Part shown: positions 49,501 through 63,698 of the stretch, in pieces | Layout of the letters: each line of letters starts with the position of its first letter | Numbering within the stretch: position 1 is the first letter of the stretch | DNA from: Brachionus rotundiformis | Lineage: Eukaryota > Rotifera > Eurotatoria > Ploima > Brachionidae | NCBI GenBank assembly: GCA_016802295.1 | Contig: JAESIW010000065.1 | Coordinates: 434,001 to 498,000, forward strand | Direction of reading: 5' to 3' | Length of the DNA stretch: 64,000 nucleotides | The notes under the pieces: model-generated | What the model was told of the DNA's origin: nothing | The model's input: only the letters and a program-made list of their open reading frames with translations | Database searches by the model: none | Program-made: the position numbers and the translations under genes

Positions 49501-49560
49501 GGTGTGGTTCAGTTGGTGCACTATGTACGGTACAGTATGGTCGAGTCTGTACGACACTGC
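49501..49560 (+). other. tRNA-like / SINE-head-like segment
   Basis: A GC-richer island. TGGTTCAGTTGG at 49505-49516 fits the RNA polymerase III A box, and GGTCGAGTCTG at 49539-49549 is a weak B box 34 bases away. I cannot fold it into a cloverleaf with a proper acceptor stem, so it is not called a tRNA. It might be the head of a tRNA-derived SINE or a tRNA relic. Confidence 0.3.
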
Positions 49561-50322
49561 TAATGGATCTGTTTTTAGTCGCCAGGCTGTGTCTTTTTTA
49601 ATTTTATATATAACAAAGCTGTCACTGTTTAAAAAGATTTAATAACATCGTTTTTCTATAAATTAACTTAGTTTAAAAAGAAATAAAGATTTTGAGAAAA
49701 AGAAGCTCCTGAGTCTAAAATATAGCTTCTGCTTTTTCTTAGTTAATAAAAAACTAGTTATAAGACGTACTTAATATCTGAAAGAGTATTGTGATCACGA
49801 TATGTAATATATGTCCATCATTATATTAAAAAAACTGATATTATAAAAACTTAGACAATTAAATAATATATTAAAATGGTCAAATTTTCTAATTTGATAT
49901 TTATTTATGAACAATGTTATAATAATCTTGCTCTATTATACTAGAATAATAAGGTAAAAAAAATTTTTAATTAAAATTTATTTTGATTATTTTTTATGAA
50001 TTTAATAAAAAAAAATTAAAAAAAAATGTAAAAACTATCTGATAAAAAATAATACACATTCTAGTATTGTAATAACCAATAACGTGATATTTATTCAATA
50101 AATGTGCTCATATTTAAATAAGGCATTATAAAATAAATTAAATATAATAAACTTCCAAAAAACGAATTTAACTAAGAAATTTAGTTTGAAAAAAAAATAT
50201 TAATTAAATCGAACCATTAGATTCGTTTTAACAGTCACAAATCTTAACACTCAAATAAATGACATATCTCAACCACTTGGTTAGTTGAAATCATAACAAA
50301 TAAAATTTACAAATCTAATACT
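49561..50322. other. Intergenic DNA downstream of HECW
   Basis: AT-rich sequence without coding exons. It includes the very short HECW 3' UTR at the right end. Confidence 0.5.
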
Positions 50323-53300
50323 TTATTGAATACTGAACCCGCTGGTTTCCTCAATGGCAAGCAAAAGCTTTTCATAAAGAGTCTCAAAATTGGTATATGG
50401 CGGAAGATCGAGTCGATTGAAACAAGTGTGTGCTCGTGGTAATGCATCCGACGTACCCCATCTTTCAATACAAAATTTCCTCAACCCATTGGAACCTCTT
50501 AGTGCGGCAAAACCTTCATAAGGAATACTTGATGTACCGGTAACAAACTGAAGCAATTTTAGCTTTTGTTCATTATCAAATTTATCCACAGCTTGCCAAA
50601 ACCATTGAACTATTTGGTGATTCGAGTGATAACCAGACCTGTAATCCGTGTTCTTTTTCCAATCATTGATATCAATTTCATAGGTACCACACAACACAAG
50701 TTCAAGTTCTCTAGCATCAAACAATTGTACATACTTGGGATCCAACACTTCATAAAAACCTTTAACCAAAGCCTCTGTCTGTTTCTGAACACCTCGTTCT
50801 ACACGCCACTTTACCATTCGTTGAATATACTCCAATTTATTCTTTTCGGTCACTGGTATATTTCTACCATTTTCTTTCAAATCCCTTTCGATCAATTGAC
50901 CGCACTTATCCTCTGTAACACTAAATGTCAAGTCAAGAGCGTCCGTGTTGTCGTTGTCTTTTATGTAGGTAAGTGATTGACAAAATTCAGGATCAAGTGT
51001 TTCCAGGTCACTCAGAGTCCAATTGGTGTCCTTTAGCAAGGCTTTGTAGAATGGTCGAGTGAAAAATGCGTCCAATAAATATTGATGAATCAAAGCCACA
51101 GCCAAAACTCTACCAGCAAATTGAAACCACTCAAGCGCATGTTCCTGAAATGAGCTCAAATGGCTTATCTGCACTGTGTACATGTCCGAAGCGCTGTATT
51201 CAAATAAACCATAGTATGGGTTAAAGAGCTGGCGAGAAAGAAGATAGAAAAATTCTCTCGCTGGTCCTCCATAGTCAAGACCTTCTTCTCCTTGGAAACA
51301 AATGAACAATTTGTTCTTGCGTAACTCTTGTCTACTTAATTGCATAAATTTAACTCTGGCATCATCTAACAATTTGTCTCTACGAATGACAATTTTGGAT
51401 TTTTGAGGTCCTTGACCATATCCTTTTGATTCCAGCTTTCGGTAGAAATTCCTCAACTTTGAATGAAACCCGCGCTGATAATCTCGCCTATTATTCAGAG
51501 GCTTTTGACTTATGTGACTGCTGACGACTAGAGGAGTTGTATTCAAAGGCTGAGCTGCTGATGTGGATGCCGATGCTGCTACTGTGGTTGATGAAGATGA
51601 AAGTTCAATACTTGATACACTAAAACTCATAATTGAGTCTTCTAATTGACTTATAAGACTAGCTAGATCCAAGTCTGATGACATTCGGTCGTAAGCCGAT
51701 CGTCCATTTTGTCTTATCAAATTTATTTTATCCTTTTGTTTTGAATTTATGTGAATGTTTAGTTTTTTTAGGTGGTCAAAAATGTTAGCCTGCTGGAAAA
51801 AGCCAACCACACGGTCTGAGTAGGAAATTTTTGGTCTAGACTCGTTTGATTTAGAAGATGTTGTTGGAGGATTCTGAGGTGGAGTTGTTGCTTGAGCAGT
51901 TTCTTGATCTGAATTAGTTGGGGTGAGTTTTGATTCTCGATTAGGTGTCAAAGTGGTTATGGTTGTAATGTGGCTTGAATTGTTCAGCACAGGCAAACGC
52001 GGATCGATAAAGGTGGTCGATCTAGAGTTATGGTCGACAAAAAATACCTTATTCGACTCAGATCTTGATTCCCAACCGGTAGGAAATGGCAACTTTGGGT
52101 CACTGAACGTGTTCAATAAGCGAACAAGTTCTTTATTGTGCTGGTATTTTTTGTAATAAACACTTGGATTAGCTCTTATTTTGTGCAGAATATGGATCAG
52201 AGTTGTGCTCTGTTTGAGCAGTTCTTTTGCTTGCTGATTACGTTTAATTAGAGCTGACAGGTCTTGGCGTAGGATGAATTTAGCACCTGGTTGGTTAAGT
52301 ATTTGATCAGATTGAGAGCTTGACGTGTTATTTTCTGCCGAACTCAGGATACTGGTCTGTTCAGTGGTTGTTTTTTTTGATTTGTTTGAATAGATCACAT
52401 CTGGATTCTCGTTATTCGAGCTCATGGTTCGACGAATACTTTGGTAGCGTTTGTCCAAACGCTGTTTTTCAAGTTCGCTATTCAGAAGTTGACTTGATAT
52501 TTCTAGATTACTGTTCAGCTTAGGCCTTTTCCATGTGGTTGTTCGACTCTGGTGATCAATGTAGAACACACGTCCCAAATGGTCGACTCTCGCTTCCCAA
52601 TATGGCGGCAAATCGCTGCTCTTTGGCGAAATAGCCGCTCTTGAAGCATTACCCGATGATTCAGCATCGTTCAAACTGGATAACTGGTTCTCGATAGGAT
52701 TCTCTTTTTTTGCTTTTCGATAAGTTTTATAGTTAAGTAAGTTGGAAGATGTGGTAGCTATCATTGACTCGGGCTCGCGTGGCTCTTGAATGATAAGATT
52801 CTCACTCAACTGAGGATTTATATAAAAATTTTCTAACATTGAGCAAGATGATGAATTAGGAATAGTCAAGTTGTTCAGCTTGGCTAAAACATTATCTATG
52901 TATGATCTTTTTAAATAGATAAGATAAGAACTTTTTTTGTATTCAGAAATAAAATCTATTAATAGAAAGAATGAATATCTTACTTTTTAATTTGGTACTT
53001 TATGTTTTCATATGGAATATTATTTTGTCGACTTTCACGTAAGAGTTTTACTATTTGATCAAATTCTAAATATAGATAAAAAAATTATTATTTTGATCAC
53101 ATCTCTGATATTCTATAAAGTCTATTATCTAAATTTTAAAAAATAAATTGAATCCAAAAGAGAAACACCCTACACATTAAAAATAAAATTTAAGTTTTAA
53201 TAAACGGAGTAATGTTTTATATTAGTAACTTTTAAGTCAAAATACATAAGTTTTAATTTCTGTTTTGAAATATCTTAATATTAGATAAAAATGGCTAGTT

Positions 53301-56300
53301 TGGTTTTTTTTTAAATTTGGATTTTTTTTTAATTTAAACAAGAATTCTACAAAGCTGAAGAATTCTTAAAATATTTTCTTTAAAATCATTATAAATTTGA
53401 CTAAAGCTAATACTTTGGTTCGTAGATCATAAAGAACATTTAAGATATATAAATTAAAGATATAACTTTGGTACCGGTGTAACCAGAAAATTTTGCTTAG
53501 TTCAGAATTCTTCGAGCAATAATTCTAGCATCTAAAAACGGCTTAATAAACTCTTTATTTGGCATTTTCTTATAAAAAATAAAGCTTAAAGATTTAATTA
53601 AATATTTTGTTTATGATCTGAATCGATATTCTGATCTATTAAAGATAAGCTTAAAAATTTAGAGATATTCAAATTTATAAAATTTCAAACAATTTTTCTT
53701 CGACATATAAGATAAAACAATCTATTAACAAAACTGATGTGTATTATCAGTTTAATTTATCACGATTTGAAAAGCCTTTTAGAAATGTAAAGATATTTTA
53801 TTTAGATACTAATTTCTAAAAGTGCTCAAATATTTATAAAATATTATTTTAATTGTTTGATAAATGAGCTCTGAAAGTTCTCCTAGTAATTAATGATCTG
53901 AACATTTGCCATTTTGGTTAGATGTAAATTAATTTTTTGATGCTGCTGATGATTAAGAGATACAATTAAGGCTCAAATAAAATGGCGAAATATTAAATTA
54001 AAAAATTAGAAAAGTTATAATTAGAAGCTAATCAAGTTGAACTATCAAAATTTTCAATTTCATAATTGTGTTTATTCTAAACATTAGCTTGTTTAAATTT
54101 TGGGCGATAATTTTAATAAAAAATGCTTGAATTGATTAAAATTACGAAATATTTGCCTATTAAAAAGTTATAAAAATAACTCAATTTTCGATAGCTAGGA
54201 TACGTTTGTTAAGATTAAGTTAATTTGCATCCCACGAGTAAACAGAAAAATCCATCTTAGTCAAATAGGCCCACTAAACTTAATCATACATCGATTTGTT
54301 TATCTTAATTCTTAGACATAAATATTTAGTGTTATAAACAAGTGTCTGAAAAAGTGTTCTAAATACGACCCTATGTAAATAGAAGCCTAATTTGTATGTC
54401 TAATATTCTTGTTAAAATAGTTTTTTAGTTTGAAGTAATTTTTAATTTTAAAATTTTATCTATATATCCATTGAGAATAATAAATAATTAAGAAAATAAT
54501 CAGACAAAATTATATTTTATGAATAATGACAACTTTGAAAATATTTTTTATTTAGTCTGTTTGAAATCCTTTTCTAAATAAAAAAATTCAAAATAAAATT
54601 TTTTAAATAAATTAAATATAGTTTTTTAAATATCTAAAACAGTTTTATTATTTATCAAAAATAGATTTATCAAATTTTGATTAAGGTCACATAAAATAAG
54701 CTTTCAACTAGTCTATGCATACTAAATTATTTTATCATTTTTTAATGTTGTTAATTTCTCATTTTTAAATTCAATAAATCTTAAAATTTTCTATTTTTGA
54801 CATTGAAAATAAAATTATTTTATTATAAATGATTTATTTAAGACGTGAAGCGTTAAGTATTACACCTTATTTTTCAATTAACTGATTTAGTATATTTAAA
54901 TTCTTAAAAATATGTATATTTTTGTTTAAATAAAAAATATTTTTAGTCTACACTTGAATTTTTTATTAATGTTCGGCCTAATGTATGAACTAAATTAAAT
55001 ATCTTAAAAAATAGTTTAAAATAAATTTATTCATTTTGACAGTTAATTATCAAGTTTTTAGAAAAAATTAATTTCGTTTTTAAATAAATTACCGCTTATC
55101 TAGTAGCTTTTTTACTAAAAAATTTTCACCTTTCTTTTTTACATAATAACATAATTTTCCTTTAAAGTTAGACATTATAAGAAAAAAATTTTGTTTTCTA
55201 CATGAAATTTAAAATCGTATAAAAATCAATTCAAAATTTTAGAATATTAAGTCAGTTGTATTTTTACCTGATCTAAAAATAGTCATTTTAGAAATAATTC
55301 ATAAACGAAAAGTCATTTTTTATTAAAATAAGCCTTTTTTTAAATATATTATTCTGTATAATATTTATTTTTGAATAAAATACTTAGATCAATCATTCTA
55401 TTCATTTTTTTATATTAGAATAGGCTTCTTCACTGATTGGAATGAATTCAAACTAAGTCTAACACTCTCTAACTTGATTAAAAGCATAATTCCTGTAATT
55501 TAAGCTAAATGTTTTAATTTTAAATTTTTAAAAAATGAAAATACTTAAGTTAAAAGCCAACAAAAATTAAAACTTATCTATTTTGTTCATAAAAAGGAAA
55601 AGGATAAAGAAAAAAATTCTATTGACTTTTTGTTGATTTTGAAATTTGTCTATTAAAAAATTTTGTTTTTTTCATATTAATAAAATATATAAAAATTAAT
55701 TTAAAATTCACCTTCTTTAAGTTCGTCTAAAATTTTTTCCTGCTCTTTGGCACTTTTTTTTTTGCCATTTTTGCGATAACCATTTCTCGATTGAGTGATA
55801 TTCGGCTCAGATCTAAATTTAAGATCGCCTAAACTAGCTTTATCAAACAGTGGCGACACTGTTTGATTTAGTTGTTGTTGGTTACGCTTGAGGTACAAAT
55901 TTTGACGCTTTGAAACATGGTTGGCATTTAGGTCATCTGAGTGGTTATTCAACGAGCATGGATTCGATTTGCTCGAATTGTTTGCCAATTGGTTATAGTT
56001 GGAAGTGTATTTGATGCGTTCTAGACTCTTACTTCTTTGCTCGTAGAACCTTTTTTTGGTCGGTCGGAGCATCTTGGTGTTAAAGTTGCGTAATGACTGA
56101 GTCATTAAAACTTTGGATGAGTTTTCCTTAATTTTTGACGGTGCTGTTTCACTATTCATAAAATCGACTGAATTCGTTCTAGAATTGGTCGACGACGAGG
56201 ACGACGACGGACAAATGTCGTCGTTTTCGTTTGAGCTAGATGAGGAAGAGCTTGAGCCTTGCTGGCCACTCGGTTGTATCGGCGTGTATGAATCGTCCGA

Positions 56301-59102
56301 AAGGGAAGCGGATGCAGTCGAGGAAGAAGACGAGTTGGATGAAGATGAGGATACAGTTGATGGAGGCAGAGAGGTCATGTACGAGGTTTTTATTATTAGG
56401 TTCTTATCTAATGTTTGACTAGTTTGTTTTTTACTATCTTTAATTATATTTTGGGGAAAATTTGGCATAGATTTGTTTCTATTATTGGTCGAGTCGATTG
56501 GAGTCGGGTTCGCTGAGACATCAGGCTGAAATTTGAGAGTAGATGATGGTGTCACAGTGCCTGAACTGGAAGAGCTTTGCGAGTTTTCGTTACAGTTTAG
56601 GGAAAAAATAGGCCGGTCAGTTTGGTTATTTTTCTTGGCAAGCTGGCTAAGCGACTGCTTTTTTACCAATAAAGGGGAATCGAAAAGATGGTTCGAACAA
56701 GCACCATTCAGGCTGTAATTTTGAACCGGAGTTGCTGGTGATGATATCAATGATTGATGTAGAGTAGAAGCTATTAATTGAACATTAGACTCAGAGTTTG
56801 AATTGCTGTCAGATGAAGGAAGCTTGTTGGCTTAAAATAAATAAAAATATAAATCTATCTTTATTAAATTTTATGAAAAATAGTTTTAATATCTAGTTTG
56901 GAGAAAAATTATAATTAATTCATTTTAAAAAATAATAAATTAAACCAAGTGAAAATCCGACAGATACTAAAAAGCTCATTCAATTTTGGTAATGATTATC
57001 AAGTTGAATATTAAAAATTTTATGTGAAGATTTAGAGCTGAGTAAATTGAATAAAAAATCAATATATTATTAAAATATAAATGAATAAAAAATTAGAAGC
57101 TTTTTTCCTGGTCAAAACGATACAATATTGGTCTTTTTAATGCTTCTACTGTCTTAATTATTCCACATCCTTAACCTAATTTCAAAACTAAAATTAATAA
57201 ATATTCTTTACACAAGGACAAGTTGGATTATTTAAACTGTCTAAAGTTTATACAATTAATCAAAATCCGAATAAAAATAAATAATTATAAATATTTATTT
57301 TAAGTCATAATTAGGCAGTTTAGCCCTAAGATTTAACTTTCAAATTTTTTTAAATTATTCGCGTAAATTCTTCTAAAAAAAATTTTAAAATAGTTGAATA
57401 TTTGCATTCTAATCAAGTTATTCTTTGGTAAAAATGAAAAATAAATAAAATTATTATGTATCTAAGGTTTTTTTTTAATTTTTGGACTGAATTAAATTAT
57501 TTTACAAATTTTGATCAAATAATTTCTATACAAAAAAAATATTTACTAACATTGAACAAGTTTATATTTTAGAATTTTTCTGTTCATTATAAGGAAAATC
57601 TTTATCTCGTGATTTAGAAATTAAATTAAATTATTATTGTTTAAATTTTGAAAATTTATCAATGAACTTAGCCTAAATTAAATCAGCTGGAATTTTCATT
57701 TATTTTTAAGGTCATTTTTAATTTTAATAGTTTACATCCAAAAATTATTCGATTTATATTTGAATAAGTTAAGCCATAATAAAACTTAAAATGTAGATAA
57801 TTTTCAAAATTATTAGTTTAATGCTCTTGACAAATTTTATTTAAACTAGGATAGGCTCTTGAGACCGAGTTATTCTAGCCAAGATAATAAGATAATTTTT
57901 TTTAATGACATCCTTGATATTTAATCGCTCAATTAAATATAACAGTTGTATTAATTTTCAATTTGTTTTTTCGATAAAACATGATAAGAACAGAAACCTG
58001 CTTGGTCCTTTTATTTAGTCAAATGATCAAAATTAAGTTAATAAATAATTTACAAGTTTTGAATATTTATAAACATAAATTAAAAAAAAATAAGACTAAA
58101 TTTACCTGTAAAAAGGCAAAATCCAAACGAAAGGGATCCAGTCACATTGTCATTATTATTTCTTTTAGTAAGATTAAAACTGCAGTTACATTTTCTGAAT
58201 AAAAATTTAAACAAATTACAAATTTTTTTCTTTGTCAAAATAAAAAAAATTATTAATTTTTACCCTTTGTTTAATCTGGCTTTGTCTATCAAGCTTTCCA
58301 AGTCTAAAATGATACGTCCTAAAAACCGATTAATGCTCGGTCTAGTACGTGCAAATTTGTCTTTAACTTCAATCAATAAACGATCGTTGATCTTTGATAA
58401 TATCAAGAAATTTTCATTCTTCCAATTTGGAAAACAAGTATTAGTGGCCACGTATGTCTTGTACTCACGCGCATACCCGCTAAGAACATCCTGACCATTG
58501 AGACTGTCCGAGGTTGTATCTATCGATTGACTAGTATTTGGTGTAATGCTGCGATTAGTCATGCCTGAGTTTGGTAAGATGCTTATTTTTACATAAGGAT
58601 CGGGATTGAAAAACATGCCTTTGCGCAACTGGGCAGCCTTTAGATCGCTGATCCGAAAAGTAATAAATTGCTCGCTATTATTTTGATTAATGAAAGTCAA
58701 TGGATCAAAAAATTGGGAGTTAAAGCCCGGAAAGATGACCTTGAGAGTGACCGATTTCGCAAGGCAAGTTTCCGGGTCAAGACCGCTGTAGTAGCGAAAC
58801 TCTATCAGGGGATCATTTACTAAAATGGGTGATTGTTTTAGTCTATCTAAGGACCATGTCAGGTGCCCTATTTTGGAACCGTTTACCTTCTGAAAGTCCA
58901 GACTATCGTTGGAGTCAGTAGCGATTGGTTTGTATATACCAATCCAGTCATTCATTGAAGTCGACTCGATTATGTTCCATGATATGATTATTTCTGTGTA
59001 CAGGTTTAAATTGAGCTCTTTAACATTGACAAACAGGACAGACTTGTTCAAAGTTGTTTGGGCCAGACTGTGCGAGGTACTGAGGGACATTTTTAAAGAC
59101 AT
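50323..59102 (-). CDS. HECW2: HECT, C2 and WW domain E3 ubiquitin ligase (HECW1/HECW2-like)
   Basis: NEDD4-family E3 ligase that forms a thioester with ubiquitin on its HECT cysteine. Four exons join in phase: 58264-59102, 58106-58179, 55712-56830 and 50323-52883, giving 1530 residues (human HECW1 1606, HECW2 1572). The first exon holds the HECW-specific N-terminal domain (DWIGIYKP) and the C2 domain (KGMFFNPDPYVKISI, VKDKFARTRP). The third is a Ser-rich unstructured linker with poly-Ser runs. The last carries WW1 (PPYWEARVDHLGRVFYIDH), the family-typical RYQSIRRTM, WW2 (GWESRSESNKVFFVDH) and the HECT domain with the catalytic Cys near 1498 in AHTCFNRLDLPPY. The tiny 74-base second exon is supported by exact phase and by similarity to the segment after C2 in vertebrates. 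The stop codon lies inside the poly(A) signal. Confidence 0.95.
52884..55711. other. Large HECW intron (third)
   Basis: 2.8 kb of AT-rich sequence between the Ser-rich linker exon and the WW/HECT exon. I see no nested gene or recognisable repeat. Confidence 0.7.
56831..58105. other. HECW second intron
   Basis: 1.3 kb of AT-rich sequence. No nested gene or recognisable element is seen. Confidence 0.7.
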
Positions 59103-62021
59103 TCAACCGCTGGTCTCAGCTTTAAAAATATTATCATTCCTAAGCGCTTAAATTCTAAATTTAAAAAATTAAATAAAATTTTATTTAAATCTTGATTTTA
59201 ATAATCTTTTTAATAAAATATTTTAATTGACCAAGAAATGCGCTTTGAGACGAATAAAAAAATTATTAGAAAAAAAAGCAAAAAATTTTTAAATGAGGTT
59301 CGTTTAGTTGTCTTTTAAAAGAAGATTTAGTTATTAAAGCAGTTCGAGTGGATTGAGCAAGATTTTAAAACAAATTATTTTTTCTTTCTAAAATACAAAC
59401 TCTAAATATTGTCCACATTCTTGAATTAAAAGTATAAAATATTCCAAAATTGCCCATTAAGCCTAGTTTCTTTTTATAATTAGTTCTTTAGATATTTTTC
59501 AAAATTAACAAGCATATTAAATAACTAATTATAAATGAGATATAAATGCCTCATAAAATAATTTTCATTTTTTACTCATAAATAAATAGGTTAGCAAAGT
59601 TCTTTTAAATGTAAGTATCTTAAATTAGACATGCCTTAATTGACTAAATTTTAGGCTTTTAACCTCACAGCCTTGGCTTATATTCCGTTTTGATCCTAAT
59701 TTAAAATTAAAAGGCTCTTTAAAAATTTATAAACATGGCCTATAAAAATTTGATACTAAGTTTTTTAAATGATAAACATAAATATGTTTGGTTTATCTAT
59801 TTTCTTGGTTCATTGTTGTCAATTCAAAGTTTTTTAGTGAAGCTAAAACGAGTCTAAATTATGGTAACACAAATTGTCAATTTTTAATAGCTTTTAAGTG
59901 AGCAATAGTTTCACCTAAACCACTGAATTTAGAAAGAAAAAATGAAACCACATGTCAATTGCTATTTAATTCCCATTCTAGCCATTTGAGTTTTTGGATT
60001 TTGAGACATTTACCCAAAGTCCAAATTTCGAATGACTCACAAATAGTTTATAAACTTAATCATAAATTGCAAAAGTAAATAAAAGTCTTGTTTGAAAATG
60101 AATTTATGTCTAGTGGTCCGGAATAGGTGTTTATTTTCTAATGGACCAAAAAATATCAAATAAATGATAAAAAAGCTCTTCGTGGCTTGGGAAAGTTGAG
60201 GAAAGGCATCTATTTTTTGGTTTTCGTTTATTTAAAAATCTGAAAAACAAATGAAAATAGTTTGCTTTAGAACTATTTGGTTAAGAATGGTAGAAAATAC
60301 TAATTTTGAAAAAATTTGCATTCAAGGTGTTAGACTCATAAATAAAATTAGATATTAATTAAAAAAAAAACTAATACACGAAACAAACAAGTGCAAGTGT
60401 TTGAATTATATCGATTTTTCGATTGATATTTAGACGGTGATTTTTATATTTAGAGTGGACCTTTGATAATATTAATAGCTTTTTTGTTTGAAACCGAAAA
60501 CATGAATTATGATTAATTCGAAGAATTTCGCTTTAGTTTTATTAAAATGAAAATTAAAAAAATATATATTAAAATTAATGAATATTTTGATCTATTATTC
60601 ATAGTGTGTTTTAATTTGTCTTGTGTATAGTTTTATTTTAAAAAGTCTACAACAACATTTGTGCATTCATAAGTGGTGAATGCAAAATTCAAATTACATG
60701 CATCAAAAATTGAAACGCGACACAATTTTTGTCTTAGTTAATAAAAAAAATTGAATGCATTAAAATATTTGAACTATTCAGCTATCTATTTCAATAATAA
60801 TAGTGCATTTTTTTATCTTAAAATAAACTCTGTTGATTATTAATAAAAATTATTTAGATTATTTTGTAAATACGTTTTTGGCAATTTTGCTGTCATATTG
60901 AATTTTACTAGTATTGCTGTTATTTAACATAAATAAATAAAAATGATATTTTAAAATCCTTATCTGAGAAAGCATCCTTTAAGTTTTAAATGGCTGCTAC
61001 AAGGACAAATATAACTTTATTTTATTGCTTGCTTCAATTTATCTAATACAGTTAGAAATTAAAAGATTAGATATTTTTCGAATAAACATTAGATCATAGG
61101 CGAAAATAAATTTATTTACATAATTTTTATTTTGTTTATAATTTGAGTAGTTTAAATAATCAAGACCTACCTAACTATTCACCTGTTTAAGCACAGTATC
61201 AGATAAAATAATTTTTGAATATTGAGAAATTTATTTTTTTTAAATCGGGCGTGTATGCAAGCTTTAAAGTAACTCTTGGAAATATTATCAGAAAAAAATT
61301 ACATAAATTAAATTTCGATTTTTTTATATGTAATAATTTTTATCTCATCGTATAATTAAATTATCTCAATGTATCATTTTGTCATAATAAAAAATAATTG
61401 TGTTCATGAGGCCTCGGCTAATTTAAAAATTATTTTGTGATTTATAGTCATAAAAAATTTAAGATTTTTTTAGGTTCGAATGAATGAATATTTTTTAAAT
61501 TTAAATTATTAAATGGAATCCTGCTTGAAATCTAAAAAACAGCAATCTAAACAGAATCCAAACGAATATAAATTTGGAAATGCTTTTTTAGAATGTTTTT
61601 TTTAAATTGGTAGCTTTTTTTTTCGTTCACTTAAAAAAGCTTTAATTTATTAGATACGAATTCAAAGCATAAATTTGGAAAAAAATAAGTAAAAATAGTT
61701 CGTAATTTTTGTCAAAAAACCTACAACAATTTTTTTAAACAACCAGATTAGCTAAACATATCTAATCTCTAAAAACTTTAAAATGTTTTTAAACTTTTTT
61801 TATTTTAATTAGATAACTATTTATTTTGTTAATCAAACAAATAAAAGCTAATAAATTACATATTGTGATACTTGTTTTGTACATTAATGAACTGGTCCTA
61901 GGCAAATATTAGATTCATTTATATAATCAAATACATAAAAGATAAATGTTACCCAAGAGGTAATTGAAAAAGCGTATAACGATTTAAATCATTTATTTTG
62001 AAAAACATTTATAAAACTAAA
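59103..62021. promoter_or_regulatory. Divergent upstream region between HECW and SLC52A
   Basis: 2.9 kb of AT-rich DNA between divergent genes. It must contain both promoters. No exon, repeat or specific site stands out. Confidence 0.5.
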
Positions 62022-63698
62022 ATGAACCTAATAAATACAACACTGACCAAACTTAAGTCTCGTTTTCTTGCTTATGACAGCAAGATCAACTGGACAGTAT
62101 TTTGTTTTATATTTTGCTTTACTATAGGTATATTTTTACACAAAAAAAAAGGTTACAAAATAAATAATTTTTTATGTAGGCGCATGGCTGGACATTAATG
62201 GGCTATGGTGCGAACTGCCAATTATGGTCGCCGAACTTCCAGAAGGTTAACCAACATTTACTTTTTAAAATATTTAATTTTTTTTTTAATATAGGATGGA
62301 AATTGCCAAGCATTTTGTCCGCATCAACACAGATAGCTCAAATTGCGCCATTTATTTATCTAATTGGACGACGTTTCGCCCCTAAAATATTCACCTATGT
62401 CAACGTTATTTATGTCATTTTGTCGATTGGTGCTTTATCTTGTTTTTTGCTTTCATTTTTCTGGAATACCACGGCAGAAATTTTGGGTGAAAATCATAGC
62501 ATTGGTCTTATTGTTTTAAATTTTTGTCTTGCTCTTTTGGGTAAATTAAATCACCAGATATTTAAGTTAAACTGAATTTAAATTATTTTTGCTTTAGATG
62601 GAACATCTTCGGTTACATTTTTACCATATATAGGAACCAATTTTGCCAAAGAATACATCATACCAAATTACATCGGCGAATCGTTGGCTGCTTTGATTCC
62701 AAGTATCTTATCATTAATACAGGGCTTGGGACAAGATCCCGGATGTAGCAACGTCACCGATCCATTGACAAACATAACTAGCCTCCAACCTAATCAAATA
62801 AAGCCGAATTATTCCGTTCAAGTTTATTTTTTGTTTATGTTCGGACTTCTTTGCATAAGCACCATTGCTTTTTCACTTCTCAATTTTTCTGCCATTGCCA
62901 AACGAGAAAAAAAAAATACCAATATTAACAAAAGATCACGTACCATTTCCGAAAAATCCGAAATAGAAATATCACCTGAAAATGCAATTAATTCTCAAAC
63001 CAATCTAACTTCAACTGGGCAACAAAATTTTATTTCTCCTAATATACCAGTTGCCAACAATCGAAAAGAACAGATTTTTCTCTTGACAATAATATTTTGG
63101 GTGTCTTTTTTGGCATATGGAACGCTACCAGGACTTCAATCATATTCGACATTACCATACGGTTAATTTTTTTAATTAAACCAAAATATAAATTTTAAAA
63201 AACAAATACATTTTTTCAGGTAACAATATTTTCAACTATGCAGTAAATTTGAGTATGCTTTTATTTTCCTAAAATTAAAATTTAATTCATTTTTGCTAAG
63301 GTTTTGTTTTCTTGCCATTTTCTATCATATTTTCCATATGGTCATACGAAGCATCAGTTCGACAAATTGCTATCGAATTTTGTATCGTTTTAGTATTTAG
63401 CTTCTACATCATATTTTTGAGCATAACTAGCCCATGTCCACCATTTTTAGACAGTTGGCTGGGACCTTTCCTGTCTGTCTTTTCTTGGATAATGACTCAA
63501 ATGATGTACATGAGAATAAGATGTTTAGTAGCAACTAGATTAGAGCGATTTGGTGAAAAAGTTTTACTGATTTTGGGAACCTTAACTATGGTCGGACAAA
63601 TTTTTGGTGGTTTAATAATTTTTATTATAGTGAATATTTATAGTTTATTGAAGGATAAAGATTATTGCGCTCTTGACTACCATGAATACTGCTTTTAA
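62022..63698 (+). CDS. SLC52A3: Solute carrier family 52 riboflavin transporter
   Basis: Plasma-membrane riboflavin uptake carrier. Six exons join in phase: 62022-62127, 62180-62245, 62295-62540, 62598-63161, 63220-63252 and 63301-63698, giving 470 residues (human SLC52A3 469). Family landmarks are AWLDINGLWCELPI after the first membrane segment, the LPEGW loop, DGTSSVTFLP in the fourth, a large intracellular Ser/Asn-rich loop at about 240-295, LPGLQSYSTLPYGN in the middle and a Cys-containing C-terminus. About 11 hydrophobic segments can be counted, as in the family. The upstream frame reaches back to 61998 without an ATG, so the start at 62022 is preferred. A poly(A) signal is at 63754-63759. 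It could equally be called member 2; one ancestral gene is likely in invertebrates. Confidence 0.95.

Noticed and set aside
49501..49575. Functional tRNA gene
   Set aside because: No acceptor stem and only a weak B box; a cloverleaf could not be drawn.
50566..50976. 136-codon + strand frame
   Set aside because: It lies wholly antisense to the HECT domain, which is strongly supported.
56113..56418. Acidic 101-codon + strand frame
   Set aside because: It is the antisense shadow of the poly-Ser linker of HECW; Ser codons read backwards give Glu/Asp-rich frames.
58260..59102. Stand-alone C2 protein
   Set aside because: Phase-compatible exons and the HECW-specific N-terminal and C2 sequence link it to the WW/HECT exon as one gene.
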